A stretch of DNA of 7,036 nt, taken from Ruminococcaceae bacterium UBA2854 (GTDB lineage Bacteria; Bacillota; Clostridia; Oscillospirales; Acutalibacteraceae). The first letter of the stretch is position 1, and the number at the start of each line of letters is the position of its first letter. The notes beneath the pieces were generated by a model, which worked only from the letters and a program-made list of their open reading frames with translations, ran no database searches and was not told where the DNA came from. The position numbers were made by a program, and so were the translations under genes. Location of the stretch: NCBI GenBank assembly GCA_002350765.1, contig DEFK01000035.1, positions 1 through 7,036 on the forward strand, written 5' to 3'. Positions 1 through 5,680 of this stretch are shown one piece after another.

Positions 1-5
1 GACTT

Positions 6-149
6 TCACGTCACACTCATACGACCAACCCACTCCATTTGATTATCCGCTTTGAGTTTTTCCGTCACTCCCTCACGCTCTGCCATCTGTTTTACGAGCC
101 GAAAAAACATATCCTCAGCCTGCTTGTCGATCTCGGCGGGCAAGTTGCC
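6..149 (-). pseudogene. TnpV-like transposon protein, C-terminal remnant
   Basis: Reading the minus strand from 149 to the TGA at 6-8 gives 47 codons with no plausible start codon. The peptide contains blocks I recognise from the TnpV family of clostridial mobile elements: an EIDKQAEDMFFRLVKQMAE stretch, then EGVTEKLKADNQ, then MEWVGRM. In intact TnpV proteins (roughly 110-130 residues) this is the C-terminal half, and the last block normally continues as M-N-N-I-R and a final helix. Here it runs into S-V-T-stop, so the end is damaged or replaced as well as the beginning. The upstream side enters a hairpin and repeat region. TnpV function is not well established; it travels with transposons and integrative elements. 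I infer a decayed mobile-element fragment. The family call comes from memory of the motif, not from a search. Confidence 0.7.
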
Positions 150-237
150 ACAAATAACAAGAGCTATCAGACTTACAGAAAATCTGATAGCTCTCTATTT
201 TTACAATAATTCAAATAACGTTGCCATTCTGTTGCCA
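144..237. repeat. GTTGCCA / CAAATAAC repeats flanking a hairpin
   Basis: GTTGCCA occurs at 144-150, 220-226 and 231-237; the last two start 11 nt apart, about one helical turn. CAAATAAC occurs at 151-158 and 212-219. The left side reads GTTGCCACAAATAAC and the right side CAAATAACGTTGCCA, so the two blocks appear in swapped order on either side of the 160-194 hairpin. Short direct repeats of this kind resemble arm-type integrase binding sites near the ends of tyrosine-recombinase elements. That role is inferred. Confidence 0.5.
160..202 (+). terminator. 12-bp stem-loop with T-tract, probable terminator
   Basis: Positions 160-171 and 183-194 are perfect inverted complements (AGAGCTATCAGA / TCTGATAGCTCT) around an 11-nt loop. 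On the plus strand the stem is followed by CTATTTTT (195-202), which fits rho-independent termination of plus-strand transcription. The minus-strand side (TGTTATTTG) is a poorer U-tract, so it may be weakly bidirectional. No plus-strand gene precedes it in the window, which suggests that the gene it served was lost or lies elsewhere. Confidence 0.6.
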
Positions 238-256
238 ATGAGGACAACCACACGGC

Positions 257-290
257 AAAAACCGCTTGTTTATGCGCTTTTTAACGGTTT
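257..290 (-). terminator. possible terminator after the short GMP synthase gene
   Basis: Just past the stop codon at 296 the minus strand can form a 6-bp stem AAACCG / CGGTTT (285-290 with 259-264) around a long 20-nt loop, running into a T-tract (257-261). The loop is long and the stem short, so this is weaker than the other terminators in the window. Confidence 0.4.
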
Positions 291-295
291 GGGGA

Positions 296-1276
296 TTATT
301 CCCACTCGATTGTGGCTGAGGGCTTAGGAGTTAAATCGTAGAGAACTCTGTTAACATTTTCAACTTCTGTTGTAATACGCTTAGTAATATGCTCTAAGAG
401 CTCGAACGGAACATTTTCAACAGTCGCTGTCATAGCGTCCTTGGTGTTGACCGCGCGGATAATTACGGGGTACGCGAATGTACGCTTACCGTCTTTAACG
501 CCGACAGATTTAAAATCGGGAACGGCTGTAAAATACTGCCATACCTTACCCTCTAAGCCGTTCTTAGCGAATTCCTCGCGTAAGATAGCGTCGCTCTCGC
601 GTACTGCCTCTAAACGGTCGCGCGTAATAGCTCCAAGACATCTTACGCCTAATCCCGGACCCGGGAAAGGCTGACGGAATACCATATTATCGGGAAGTCC
701 GAGCGCCTTGCCGACTACTCTTACCTCGTCCTTAAAGAGAAGTTTTACGGGCTCTACGAGCTCGAACTGTAAATCCTCGGGAAGTCCGCCTACGTTATGG
801 TGAGCTTTTACACCGTCGGATTCGAGTATGTCGGGATAGATAGTACCCTGAGCCAAATACTCAATACCGTCGAGCTTTCTCGCTTCTTCCTCGAATACAC
901 GGATAAACTCAGCGCCGATAATCTTTCTCTTTTTCTCAGGCTCAGCTACTCCCGCGAGCTTATCTAAGAAACGGTCTACAGCGTCAACATATACGAGGTT
1001 AGCGTTCATCTGATTTCTGAACACCTCAACAACCTGCTCGGGCTCTCCCTTACGAAGAAGTCCGTGGTTAACATGAACACATACAAGCTGTTTGCCGATA
1101 GCTTTAATAAGTAAAGCCGCTACTACGGAGCTGTCTACTCCGCCCGAAAGGGCTAATAGCACCTTTTTATCTCCTACCTGCGCCTTTAAAGCCTCTACCT
1201 GTTCGTCAATAAAGGCGTTAGCGAGTTCTACTGTCGTAATTCTTTCCATTGTTTCGGGACGTACGTTTGAATCCAT
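296..1276 (-). CDS. stand-alone GMP synthase ATP-pyrophosphatase subunit (no glutaminase domain)
   Basis: This 326-residue protein matches only the C-terminal half of GMP synthase. It has the PP-loop SGGVDS at residues 44-49, AQGTIYPD at 142-149, HHNVGGLPED at 159-168, QPFPGPGLGVR at 202-212, and the canonical C-terminus ending ATIEWE. These belong to the ATP-pyrophosphatase and dimerisation domains that adenylylate XMP and aminate it to GMP. The class I glutaminase domain (about 190 residues in ordinary GuaA) is absent. The start is fixed by AGGAGG at 1285-1290, 8 nt before the ATG, and the gene has its own promoter, so it is not a truncated guaA. A complete guaA lies about 2.8 kb upstream at 4115-5656. 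The protein must use free ammonia, borrow a glutaminase in trans (as archaeal GuaAa/GuaAb pairs do), or do something else. Residues 67-72 read VHVNHG where ordinary GuaA has a VFVDxG pattern. Assignment to the GuaA C-terminal family is secure; the physiological role is not. Confidence 0.93.
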   Translation of the reverse strand: MDSNVRPETMERITTVELANAFIDEQVEALKAQVGDKKVLLALSGGVDSSVVAALLIKAIGKQLVCVHVNHGLLRKGEPEQVVEVFRNQMNANLVYVDAVDRFLDKLAGVAEPEKKRKIIGAEFIRVFEEEARKLDGIEYLAQGTIYPDILESDGVKAHHNVGGLPEDLQFELVEPVKLLFKDEVRVVGKALGLPDNMVFRQPFPGPGLGVRCLGAITRDRLEAVRESDAILREEFAKNGLEGKVWQYFTAVPDFKSVGVKDGKRTFAYPVIIRAVNTKDAMTATVENVPFELLEHITKRITTEVENVNRVLYDLTPKPSATIEWE

Positions 1277-1284
1277 TCTTTTAT

Positions 1285-1290
1285 CCTCCT
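1285..1290 (-). promoter_or_regulatory. ribosome binding site AGGAGG
   Basis: A perfect AGGAGG lies 8 nt before the ATG at 1274-1276. It decides the start of the short GMP synthase protein and shows that translation is meant to begin after the point where a glutaminase domain would sit. Confidence 0.9.
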
Positions 1291-1305
1291 AGAATTTTAT
1301 ACTTT

Positions 1306-1334
1306 ATTATAGAATATATTTCAGCTAAAATCAA
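1306..1334 (-). promoter_or_regulatory. sigma-A promoter of the short GMP synthase gene
   Basis: On the minus strand a -35 TTGATT (1329-1334) and a -10 TATAAT (1306-1311) are separated by exactly 17 nt. Transcription would begin near 1299, giving a leader of only about 20-25 nt. That is too short for a purine riboswitch, so no leader-based control is visible. Confidence 0.85.
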
Positions 1335-1344
1335 GAAAATTTGA

Positions 1345-1371
1345 TAAAATAAAACCCCTCATCAGAGGGGC
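1345..1371 (-). terminator. rho-independent terminator of the scaffold/GGGtGRT operon
   Basis: The minus strand forms a 6-bp CCCCTC / GAGGGG stem with a TGAT loop (1355-1370), extendable by a G-U pair and flanking A-T pairs, followed by TTTTATTTTA. It lies 18 nt past the GGGtGRT stop codon and just upstream of the next promoter, separating the two transcription units. Confidence 0.9.
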
Positions 1372-1388
1372 TTTATATTGAAAGAAAA

Positions 1389-2390
1389 TTATTTACCTAA
1401 GCTGTTCTGTACGGCAACCGCAACGGCAACTGTAGCGCCAACCATCGGGTTGTTACCCATACCGAGGAAGCCCATCATCTCAACGTGAGCAGGTACTGAG
1501 GATGAACCCGCAAACTGAGCGTCGGAGTGCATACGTCCCATTGTATCTGTCATACCGTAGGAAGCAGGGCCCGCAGCCATATTATCGGGATGGAGTGTAC
1601 GTCCTGTACCGCCGCCAGACGCAACGGAGAAGTACTTCTTACCCTGTTCATTACATTCCTTCTTATATGTTCCCGCAACAGGATGCTGGAAACGTGTAGG
1701 GTTAGTTGAGTTACCTGTGATTGATACGTCAACGCCCTCGTGGTGCATAATAGCAACACCCTCGCGTACATCATCAGCGCCGTAGCAACGTACGTTAGCT
1801 CTCTCGCCGTCTGAGTACGGAGTTTCTTTAACTATCTTTAACTCGCCTGTGAAGTAATCAAACTGAGTCTGTACATAAGTAAAGCCGTTGATTCTGGAGA
1901 TAATCTGAGCGGCGTCTTTACCGAGACCGTTTAAGATAACTCTTAAGGGATTCTCTCTAACCTTATTAGCGTTACGAACAATACCGATAGCGCCTTCAGC
2001 GGCAGCAAATGACTCGTGGCCCGCGAGGAACGCGAAGCACTGGGAGTCGTTGCTTAAAAGCATAGCGGCGAGGTTGCCGTGACCGAGACCAACCTTACGG
2101 CTCTCAGCAACAGAACCGTCGATACAGAAGCTCTGTAATCCGATTCCGATAGCGCTGGCAGCTTCAGCGGCGTTTTTAACGCCTTTCTTTAAAGCGATAG
2201 CGGCGCCTACGCAATATGCCCAGCATACATTCTCAAAGCAGATAGGCTGGATTCCCTTAGCGATCTCGTAAGGATCAAAGCCCGCGGCTTTACAAATCTC
2301 GCGAGATTCTTCTACTGACGAGATACCGTATTCAGCTAATACGCCGTTGATTTTTTCAATTCTTCTGTCGTAGTTTTCAAATAAACTCAT
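1389..2390 (-). CDS. GGGtGRT family protein, function unknown
   Basis: This 333-residue protein carries the family signature SGGGTGRT (GGGTGRT at about residues 259-265), followed by a highly regular Gly/Met/Ala-rich C-terminus with DTMGRMHSDAQFAGSSSVP and FLGMGNNPMVGATVAVAVAVQ. I recognise it as the GGGtGRT family, found mainly in anaerobic bacteria, with no biochemical function known to me. There is no signal peptide; the hydrophobic stretches are short and Ala/Gly-rich, so it is probably cytosolic. Cysteines are frequent in the first third (around EICKAAG, PICFENVCWAYC and FCIDG), which could hold metal, but that is inference. I chose the ATG at 2388-2390 because GGGAGG (2399-2404) is 8 nt upstream; a GTG three codons earlier overlaps that site. 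The gene begins 14 nt after the NifU-like gene and shares its operon, which points to a role linked to Fe-S chemistry. Confidence 0.9.
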   Translation of the reverse strand: MSLFENYDRRIEKINGVLAEYGISSVEESREICKAAGFDPYEIAKGIQPICFENVCWAYCVGAAIALKKGVKNAAEAASAIGIGLQSFCIDGSVAESRKVGLGHGNLAAMLLSNDSQCFAFLAGHESFAAAEGAIGIVRNANKVRENPLRVILNGLGKDAAQIISRINGFTYVQTQFDYFTGELKIVKETPYSDGERANVRCYGADDVREGVAIMHHEGVDVSITGNSTNPTRFQHPVAGTYKKECNEQGKKYFSVASGGGTGRTLHPDNMAAGPASYGMTDTMGRMHSDAQFAGSSSVPAHVEMMGFLGMGNNPMVGATVAVAVAVQNSLGK

Positions 2391-2398
2391 ACTGCACA

Positions 2399-2404
2399 CC
2401 TCCC
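2399..2404 (-). promoter_or_regulatory. ribosome binding site of the GGGtGRT gene
   Basis: GGGAGG lies 8 nt before the ATG at 2388-2390. It overlaps a possible GTG start at 2397-2399, ruling that codon out and fixing the start three codons later. Confidence 0.85.
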
Positions 2405-3097
2405 TTATTCTTCACGCGGGTCAATGTACTTAGCTGCGCCTTCCCACTGACCATAGTGACCTGTTGCTTTTTCCATAGCTTCTTTAGCGTCCATACCGCC
2501 CTTGATGAAGTCCATCATCTTTCCGAAGCTTAAGAACTCATAACCGATAATCTCGTTGTCGGCGTTCATAGCAATCTGTGTGCAATAACCCTCTGTCATC
2601 TCGAGATAACGAGGTCCTTTTTCTCTTGTAGCGAACATTGTTCCTACCTGTGAACGAAGTCCCTTACCGAGGTCTTCAAGTGAAGCTCCGACAAGTAATC
2701 CGCCCTCGGAGAACGCGCTCTGGGTTCTACCGTAAACGATCTGGAGGAAAAGCTCTCTCATAGCTGTGTTGATAGCGTCACAAACGAGGTCTGTGTTAAG
2801 AGCTTCGAGTAAAGTCTTACCGATAAGAATCTCGGACGCCATAGCGGCGGAGTGAGTCATTCCCGAGCAACCGATAGTCTCAACCAATGCTTCCTCGATA
2901 ATACCGTCTTTAACATTAAGGGTAAGCTTGCAAGCGCCCTGCTGAGGAGCACACCAGCCAATACCGTGTGTAAAGCCGGAAATATCCTTAATTTCTTTAG
3001 CCTGAACCCATTTACCCTCTTCGGGGATCGGAGCCGGGCCGTGATATGCGCCCTTAGCTACAGGACACATATTTGTAACTTCTGCTGTGTAATTCAT
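2405..3097 (-). CDS. NifU/IscU-like iron-sulfur cluster scaffold protein, long form
   Basis: The 230-residue product has an IscU/NifU N-terminal-type core: PQQGACKLTLNVKDGIIEEA (about residues 51-70), ETIGCSGMTHSAAMASEILIGKTL (about 73-96), then LVCDAINTAM (104-113). Cys56 and Cys77 align with the first two cluster-binding cysteines of IscU. Cys106 is the likely third, although its spacing from the following DAI segment differs. The Asp that follows the first Cys in IscU (Cys-Gly-Asp) is missing; here it is Cys-Lys-Leu. Extra cysteines are at 11, 49 and 172. The protein is much longer than typical 120-150-residue scaffolds, with an N-terminal extension of about 45 residues and a long C-terminal part ending PREE. 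AAGGAG is 10 nt before the ATG. It is the first gene of an operon with the GGGtGRT gene. No NifS/IscS desulfurase is present in the window. The scaffold role is by family; this long form may be specialised to its partner. Confidence 0.85.
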   Translation of the reverse strand: MNYTAEVTNMCPVAKGAYHGPAPIPEEGKWVQAKEIKDISGFTHGIGWCAPQQGACKLTLNVKDGIIEEALVETIGCSGMTHSAAMASEILIGKTLLEALNTDLVCDAINTAMRELFLQIVYGRTQSAFSEGGLLVGASLEDLGKGLRSQVGTMFATREKGPRYLEMTEGYCTQIAMNADNEIIGYEFLSFGKMMDFIKGGMDAKEAMEKATGHYGQWEGAAKYIDPREE

Positions 3098-3126
3098 AAG
3101 CCATCTTCTCCTTATGTAATATTTGA

Positions 3127-3170
3127 AGCTGACAAATCGACGTGTAATGAGATTTCATCAGCTATACGTC
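3127..3170 (-). promoter_or_regulatory. structured leader of the scaffold/GGGtGRT operon
   Basis: In the transcript, AGCUGA (3158-3163) can pair with UCAGCU (3127-3132), and AAAUC (3151-3155) with GAUUU (3134-3138), giving an interrupted hairpin of 11 bp. The loop contains ACGUC (3139-3143), complementary to GACGU (3166-3170) immediately upstream. Loop pairing and the full hairpin are sterically hard to combine, so this may be a switch between two folds. I do not recognise any named riboswitch here. Confidence 0.4.
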
Positions 3171-3199
3171 AGATTAAAAACTGCAACTTCCTTTCTACA

Positions 3200-3228
3200 A
3201 TTATAGACTAATATTCTCAAAAGGTCAA
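3200..3228 (-). promoter_or_regulatory. sigma-A promoter of the scaffold/GGGtGRT operon
   Basis: A -35 TTGACC (3223-3228) and a -10 TATAAT (3200-3205) are separated by exactly 17 nt on the minus strand. The start near 3193 gives a leader of about 95 nt before the ATG at 3097. This near-consensus promoter suggests high expression. Confidence 0.87.
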
Positions 3229-3278
3229 TAGAGAAAATCAAAGTTTCAGTATATATTGCACAATTATCAGCAATTTTT

Positions 3279-3725
3279 TTATAAATTCAGCATATCGGCG
3301 ACAATATCCGCCGCGCACCTTACAATTAAAGGGCACGGGCGTTTCTTATAATACGTATCTGTTCTCTTTTCGGGTGTTGTACCGTTTACGGAATTTGTAC
3401 CTTTTAATAATTCACGGCAGATTATAGAGCCGTTTTCTTCCTTGAATTTCGCGGCGAATTCCTGAATTAAAGCATAATGGTCTTTTTTGGCCTGAAAGTT
3501 ATCGGGAGAATAACTTCCTTTAACTAAGCCAAGCACCATAGCCGCTCCGCTTACAGCTCCGCAAACCTCTCTCATTCTACCGATTCCTCCGCCGAAGGAT
3601 GATGAAATTGCCGAAGCGGTTTCTTTATTTAATCCCGTAATATCCTCGAACGCGCACAATACAGCTTGGGCGCAGTTATAACCCTCGCGGAACAGTCCTT
3701 CCGCCTTATCTCCGTAAACTGACAT
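3279..3725 (-). CDS. C_GCAxxG_C_C family putative redox protein
   Basis: The 148-residue product matches the family named for its cysteine pattern. NCAQAVLC gives Cys18 and Cys24, CGAVSG gives Cys55 within CGAxxG, ICRELL gives Cys103, and CPLIVRC gives Cys131 and Cys137. The family is regarded as redox-active and perhaps metal-binding, but its partner and reaction are not established. There is no signal peptide or membrane segment. An ATG six codons further upstream (3741-3743) is open, but AGAGGAGAA sits directly downstream of it and about 6 nt before the ATG at 3723-3725, so I place the start there. That leaves 2 nt after the stop of the preceding alkyltransferase gene and suggests translational coupling. 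No strong terminator follows; only a weak AT-rich hairpin is seen before the next promoter. Confidence 0.88.
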   Translation of the reverse strand: MSVYGDKAEGLFREGYNCAQAVLCAFEDITGLNKETASAISSSFGGGIGRMREVCGAVSGAAMVLGLVKGSYSPDNFQAKKDHYALIQEFAAKFKEENGSIICRELLKGTNSVNGTTPEKRTDTYYKKRPCPLIVRCAADIVADMLNL

Positions 3726-3727
3726 AT

Positions 3728-4036
3728 TTATTCTCCTCTCCATATATGTTTATTCATATCAACTCTGCCGTCAACGAATGTAACTCCTTCATTTTCCAGC
3801 AGTTCAATCTGCCTGTTAACTCCGCCGAAAGCAAACGCGCTTGACGGTTCGCCAAAACGGTTAACAACCCGATAGCATGGAATACTTTCGGGATCGGGGT
3901 TAACATGGAGCGCGTAGCCTACAACACGGCTCCAGCGTGGATTTCCCGCGAGAAAAGCTATCTGTCCGTAAGTAGCGACCTTTCCGTACGGTATTTGTTT
4001 TACAACATCATAAATCAATTCAAATGTATTTTTCAT
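3728..4036 (-). CDS. short MGMT-family (alkyltransferase-like) DNA-binding protein
   Basis: This 102-residue protein equals the C-terminal DNA-binding and active-site domain of O6-alkylguanine-DNA alkyltransferases. It has IPYGKVATYGQIA (15-27) with the Tyr23 position, NPRWSRVVGYALHVNP (32-47) carrying the arginine-finger position at Arg37, the active-site block PCYRVV (53-58), and LLENEG (79-84). The acceptor Cys54 is kept, unlike classical ATL proteins in which it becomes Trp, and Glu83 matches the triad Glu. The triad His (PCHRV) is replaced by Tyr55. The protein may therefore be a slow or altered alkyl acceptor, or a lesion sensor that flags damage for excision repair; the sequence cannot decide. 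No strong ribosome binding site precedes the ATG (only A-rich AAGAA) and no clear promoter is seen, so expression may be low or depend on readthrough of the guaA terminator. The next gene starts 2 nt after its stop. Confidence 0.88.
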   Translation of the reverse strand: MKNTFELIYDVVKQIPYGKVATYGQIAFLAGNPRWSRVVGYALHVNPDPESIPCYRVVNRFGEPSSAFAFGGVNRQIELLENEGVTFVDGRVDMNKHIWRGE

Positions 4037-4060
4037 ATTCTTATTATTTCTTATACAATT

Positions 4061-4107
4061 TAAAATATAACAAAACCCGAAAACCCGCTAAAAAGCGAGC
4101 TTCGGGT
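4061..4107 (-). terminator. rho-independent terminator of guaA
   Basis: Starting 8 nt after the guaA stop, ACCCGAA (4101-4107) pairs with TTCGGGT (4075-4081) on the minus strand, with an inner CGCT / AGCG hairpin in the loop. It is followed by TTTGTTATATTTT. This closes the purA-guaA block. Confidence 0.82.
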
Positions 4108-4114
4108 ATTATCT

Positions 4115-5656
4115 TTAAGCCCATTCCACCGTACCAGGGGGTTTGGAAGTAATATCATAAACAACTCTGTTTACGCCTGAACATTCATTTATAATACGGC
4201 TCGATACTCTTGCGAGCACGTCATAAGGTATTCTTGCGAAATCAGCGGTCATAAAGTCATCGGTAGTAACCGCTCTTATAGCGATAAGATTATCATAAGT
4301 TCTGTGGTCGCCCATTACACCGACAGTTTTAACGTCGGTTAACACAGCGAAATACTGGCTGAGCTCGTTAGCTATACCGCTCTTTTTGATTTCATCACGA
4401 AATACCGCGTCAGCTTCCTGCAAAATTTTAACCTTTTCGGCAGTTATTTCGCCGATAATTCTAACGCCTAAGCCCGGTCCTGGGAACGGCTGACGCCATA
4501 CGAGCTCCTTCGGAATACCAAGCAACTCCCCTACCTTACGCACTTCGTCCTTAAACAAGTCGGCAAGCGGTTCAATTACATCGTCAAATTTTATATCGTC
4601 AGGCATTTTCACCTTATTATGGTGCGTCTTTATCTTATCGGCGTCACCCTTACCGCTCTCTATGCAGTCGGGATAGATAGTACCCTGGGCAAAAAAGCCT
4701 CCGTCGGCTTCCTCGCGGATTTTATTCCAGAACACATTATAAAACTCCGTGCCGATAATCTTACGTTTATCCTCGGGATCGGTAACGCCTTTGAGCTTGG
4801 AAATAAACTCATATCCGCAGTTAACGCGTACAAATTTCATATCAAAAAGCTTGGTAAAGGTATTCTCGACAAAATCGCCCTCATCCTTACGCATTAAGCC
4901 CTGATCAACGAATACACAGGTAAGCTGATTACCGACAGCTTTACTTAAAAGCGCCGCGGCTACGGAGCTGTCAACTCCGCCCGAAAGACCTAGTACAACC
5001 TTTTTATCACCGATTTGTTCACGAAGGGATTTAACGGTATTGTCAATAAAGCCTTCCATTTTCCAGTCGCCTTTACATTTGCAGACGTTAAAAATGAAAT
5101 TATAAAGCACCTTATCGCCGTACTCGGAATGAGTAACCTCGGGGTGAAACTGAACGGCGTATATATTTTCCTCAGCGTTTTCCATAGCCGCTACGGGGCA
5201 ATGAGCGCTGTGAGCGGTTACTTCAAAGCCGTCGGGGACTTCTACGATTTTATCTGTATGGCTCATCCATACAACGCTGTCGGGCACATCCTTAAACAGA
5301 ACGCTGTCCTTTTTATCTACGGTCATATCAATTTTACCGTATTCTCTTGTATCGGAGGTTTCAACCTTACCGTCACGCATCCAGCATATAAGCTGGCATC
5401 CGTAGCATATACCCAGTACGGGAATACCGAGATTCAGAATCTCTTTATCAAAATGCGGAGAGCTCATATCATAGACGGAATTAGGCCCGCCTGTAAATAT
5501 AATACCGCTGTAGTTTTCGCTTTTTATTTCATCAAGGCTTACTGTATAAGGCTTAATTTCCGCGTACACATTATTATCACGCACACGCCTCGCTATAAGC
5601 TGGTTATACTGTCCGCCGAAATCAAGGACTAATATCTTTTCGTTTACGGAGTTCAT
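4115..5656 (-). CDS. guaA: GMP synthase (glutamine-hydrolysing), complete two-domain form
   Basis: The 513-residue enzyme converts XMP, ATP and glutamine to GMP. The N-terminal class I glutaminase has GICYGCQ with nucleophile Cys84, and AVQFHPEVTHSEYG with His171 and Glu173 completing the triad. The ATP-pyrophosphatase domain begins near residue 205 with LSGGVDSS (PP-loop at 235-240), followed by FAQGTIYPD, KTHHNKVKMPDD and QPFPGPGLGVR (379-389). The C-terminal dimerisation domain ends KPPGTVEWA. Length is normal for GuaA (about 510-525). AGGA at 5664-5667 is 7 nt before the ATG. Two departures from common GuaA are visible: HHN is followed by KVK instead of VGG, and the last residue is Ala in place of the usual Glu of the terminal EWE. 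The gene follows purA by 61 nt with a stem-loop between, so co-transcription is likely but perhaps modulated. No guanine riboswitch is seen in the short gap. Confidence 0.97.
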   Translation of the reverse strand: MNSVNEKILVLDFGGQYNQLIARRVRDNNVYAEIKPYTVSLDEIKSENYSGIIFTGGPNSVYDMSSPHFDKEILNLGIPVLGICYGCQLICWMRDGKVETSDTREYGKIDMTVDKKDSVLFKDVPDSVVWMSHTDKIVEVPDGFEVTAHSAHCPVAAMENAEENIYAVQFHPEVTHSEYGDKVLYNFIFNVCKCKGDWKMEGFIDNTVKSLREQIGDKKVVLGLSGGVDSSVAAALLSKAVGNQLTCVFVDQGLMRKDEGDFVENTFTKLFDMKFVRVNCGYEFISKLKGVTDPEDKRKIIGTEFYNVFWNKIREEADGGFFAQGTIYPDCIESGKGDADKIKTHHNKVKMPDDIKFDDVIEPLADLFKDEVRKVGELLGIPKELVWRQPFPGPGLGVRIIGEITAEKVKILQEADAVFRDEIKKSGIANELSQYFAVLTDVKTVGVMGDHRTYDNLIAIRAVTTDDFMTADFARIPYDVLARVSSRIINECSGVNRVVYDITSKPPGTVEWA

Positions 5657-5680
5657 TTTATCATCCTTTCAAAACAGATA

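Noticed and set aside
29..311. CCCACTCCATT (29-39) nearly repeats CCCACTCGATT (301-311) at the guaA-type 3' end, suggesting a pair of att core sites.
   Set aside because: The left copy encodes the conserved M-E-W-V block of TnpV, so the likeness is explained by coding for Glu-Trp in both genes. Ten of eleven matching bases is not enough evidence.
1277..1345. Purine riboswitch upstream of the short GMP synthase gene.
   Set aside because: The promoter leaves only about 20-25 nt of leader, too short for a riboswitch aptamer.
2388..2399. GTG start at 2397-2399 for the GGGtGRT gene.
   Set aside because: That codon overlaps the GGGAGG ribosome binding site; the ATG at 2388-2390 has ideal 8-nt spacing.
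3155..3161. CUGAUGA in the Fe-S operon leader, resembling a hammerhead ribozyme core.
   Set aside because: The other core elements (a GAAA segment and a third helix with a cleavage site) are not in the right places.
3255..3280. Hairpin ATTGC/GCAAT followed by seven T on the plus strand, resembling a terminator.
   Set aside because: The stem is 5 bp and AT-rich with a 10-nt loop, no plus-strand gene leads into it, and on the minus strand it has no U-tract.
3723..3743. Upstream ATG (3741-3743) for the redox gene, which would overlap the alkyltransferase gene.
   Set aside because: No RBS precedes it in a suitable place, while AGAGGAGAA sits just before the internal ATG at 3723-3725.
5015..5632. 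Plus-strand open frame of 205 codons.
   Set aside because: It lies wholly antisense to the glutaminase and PP-loop part of guaA, whose motifs are unmistakable, and it shows no recognisable domain.
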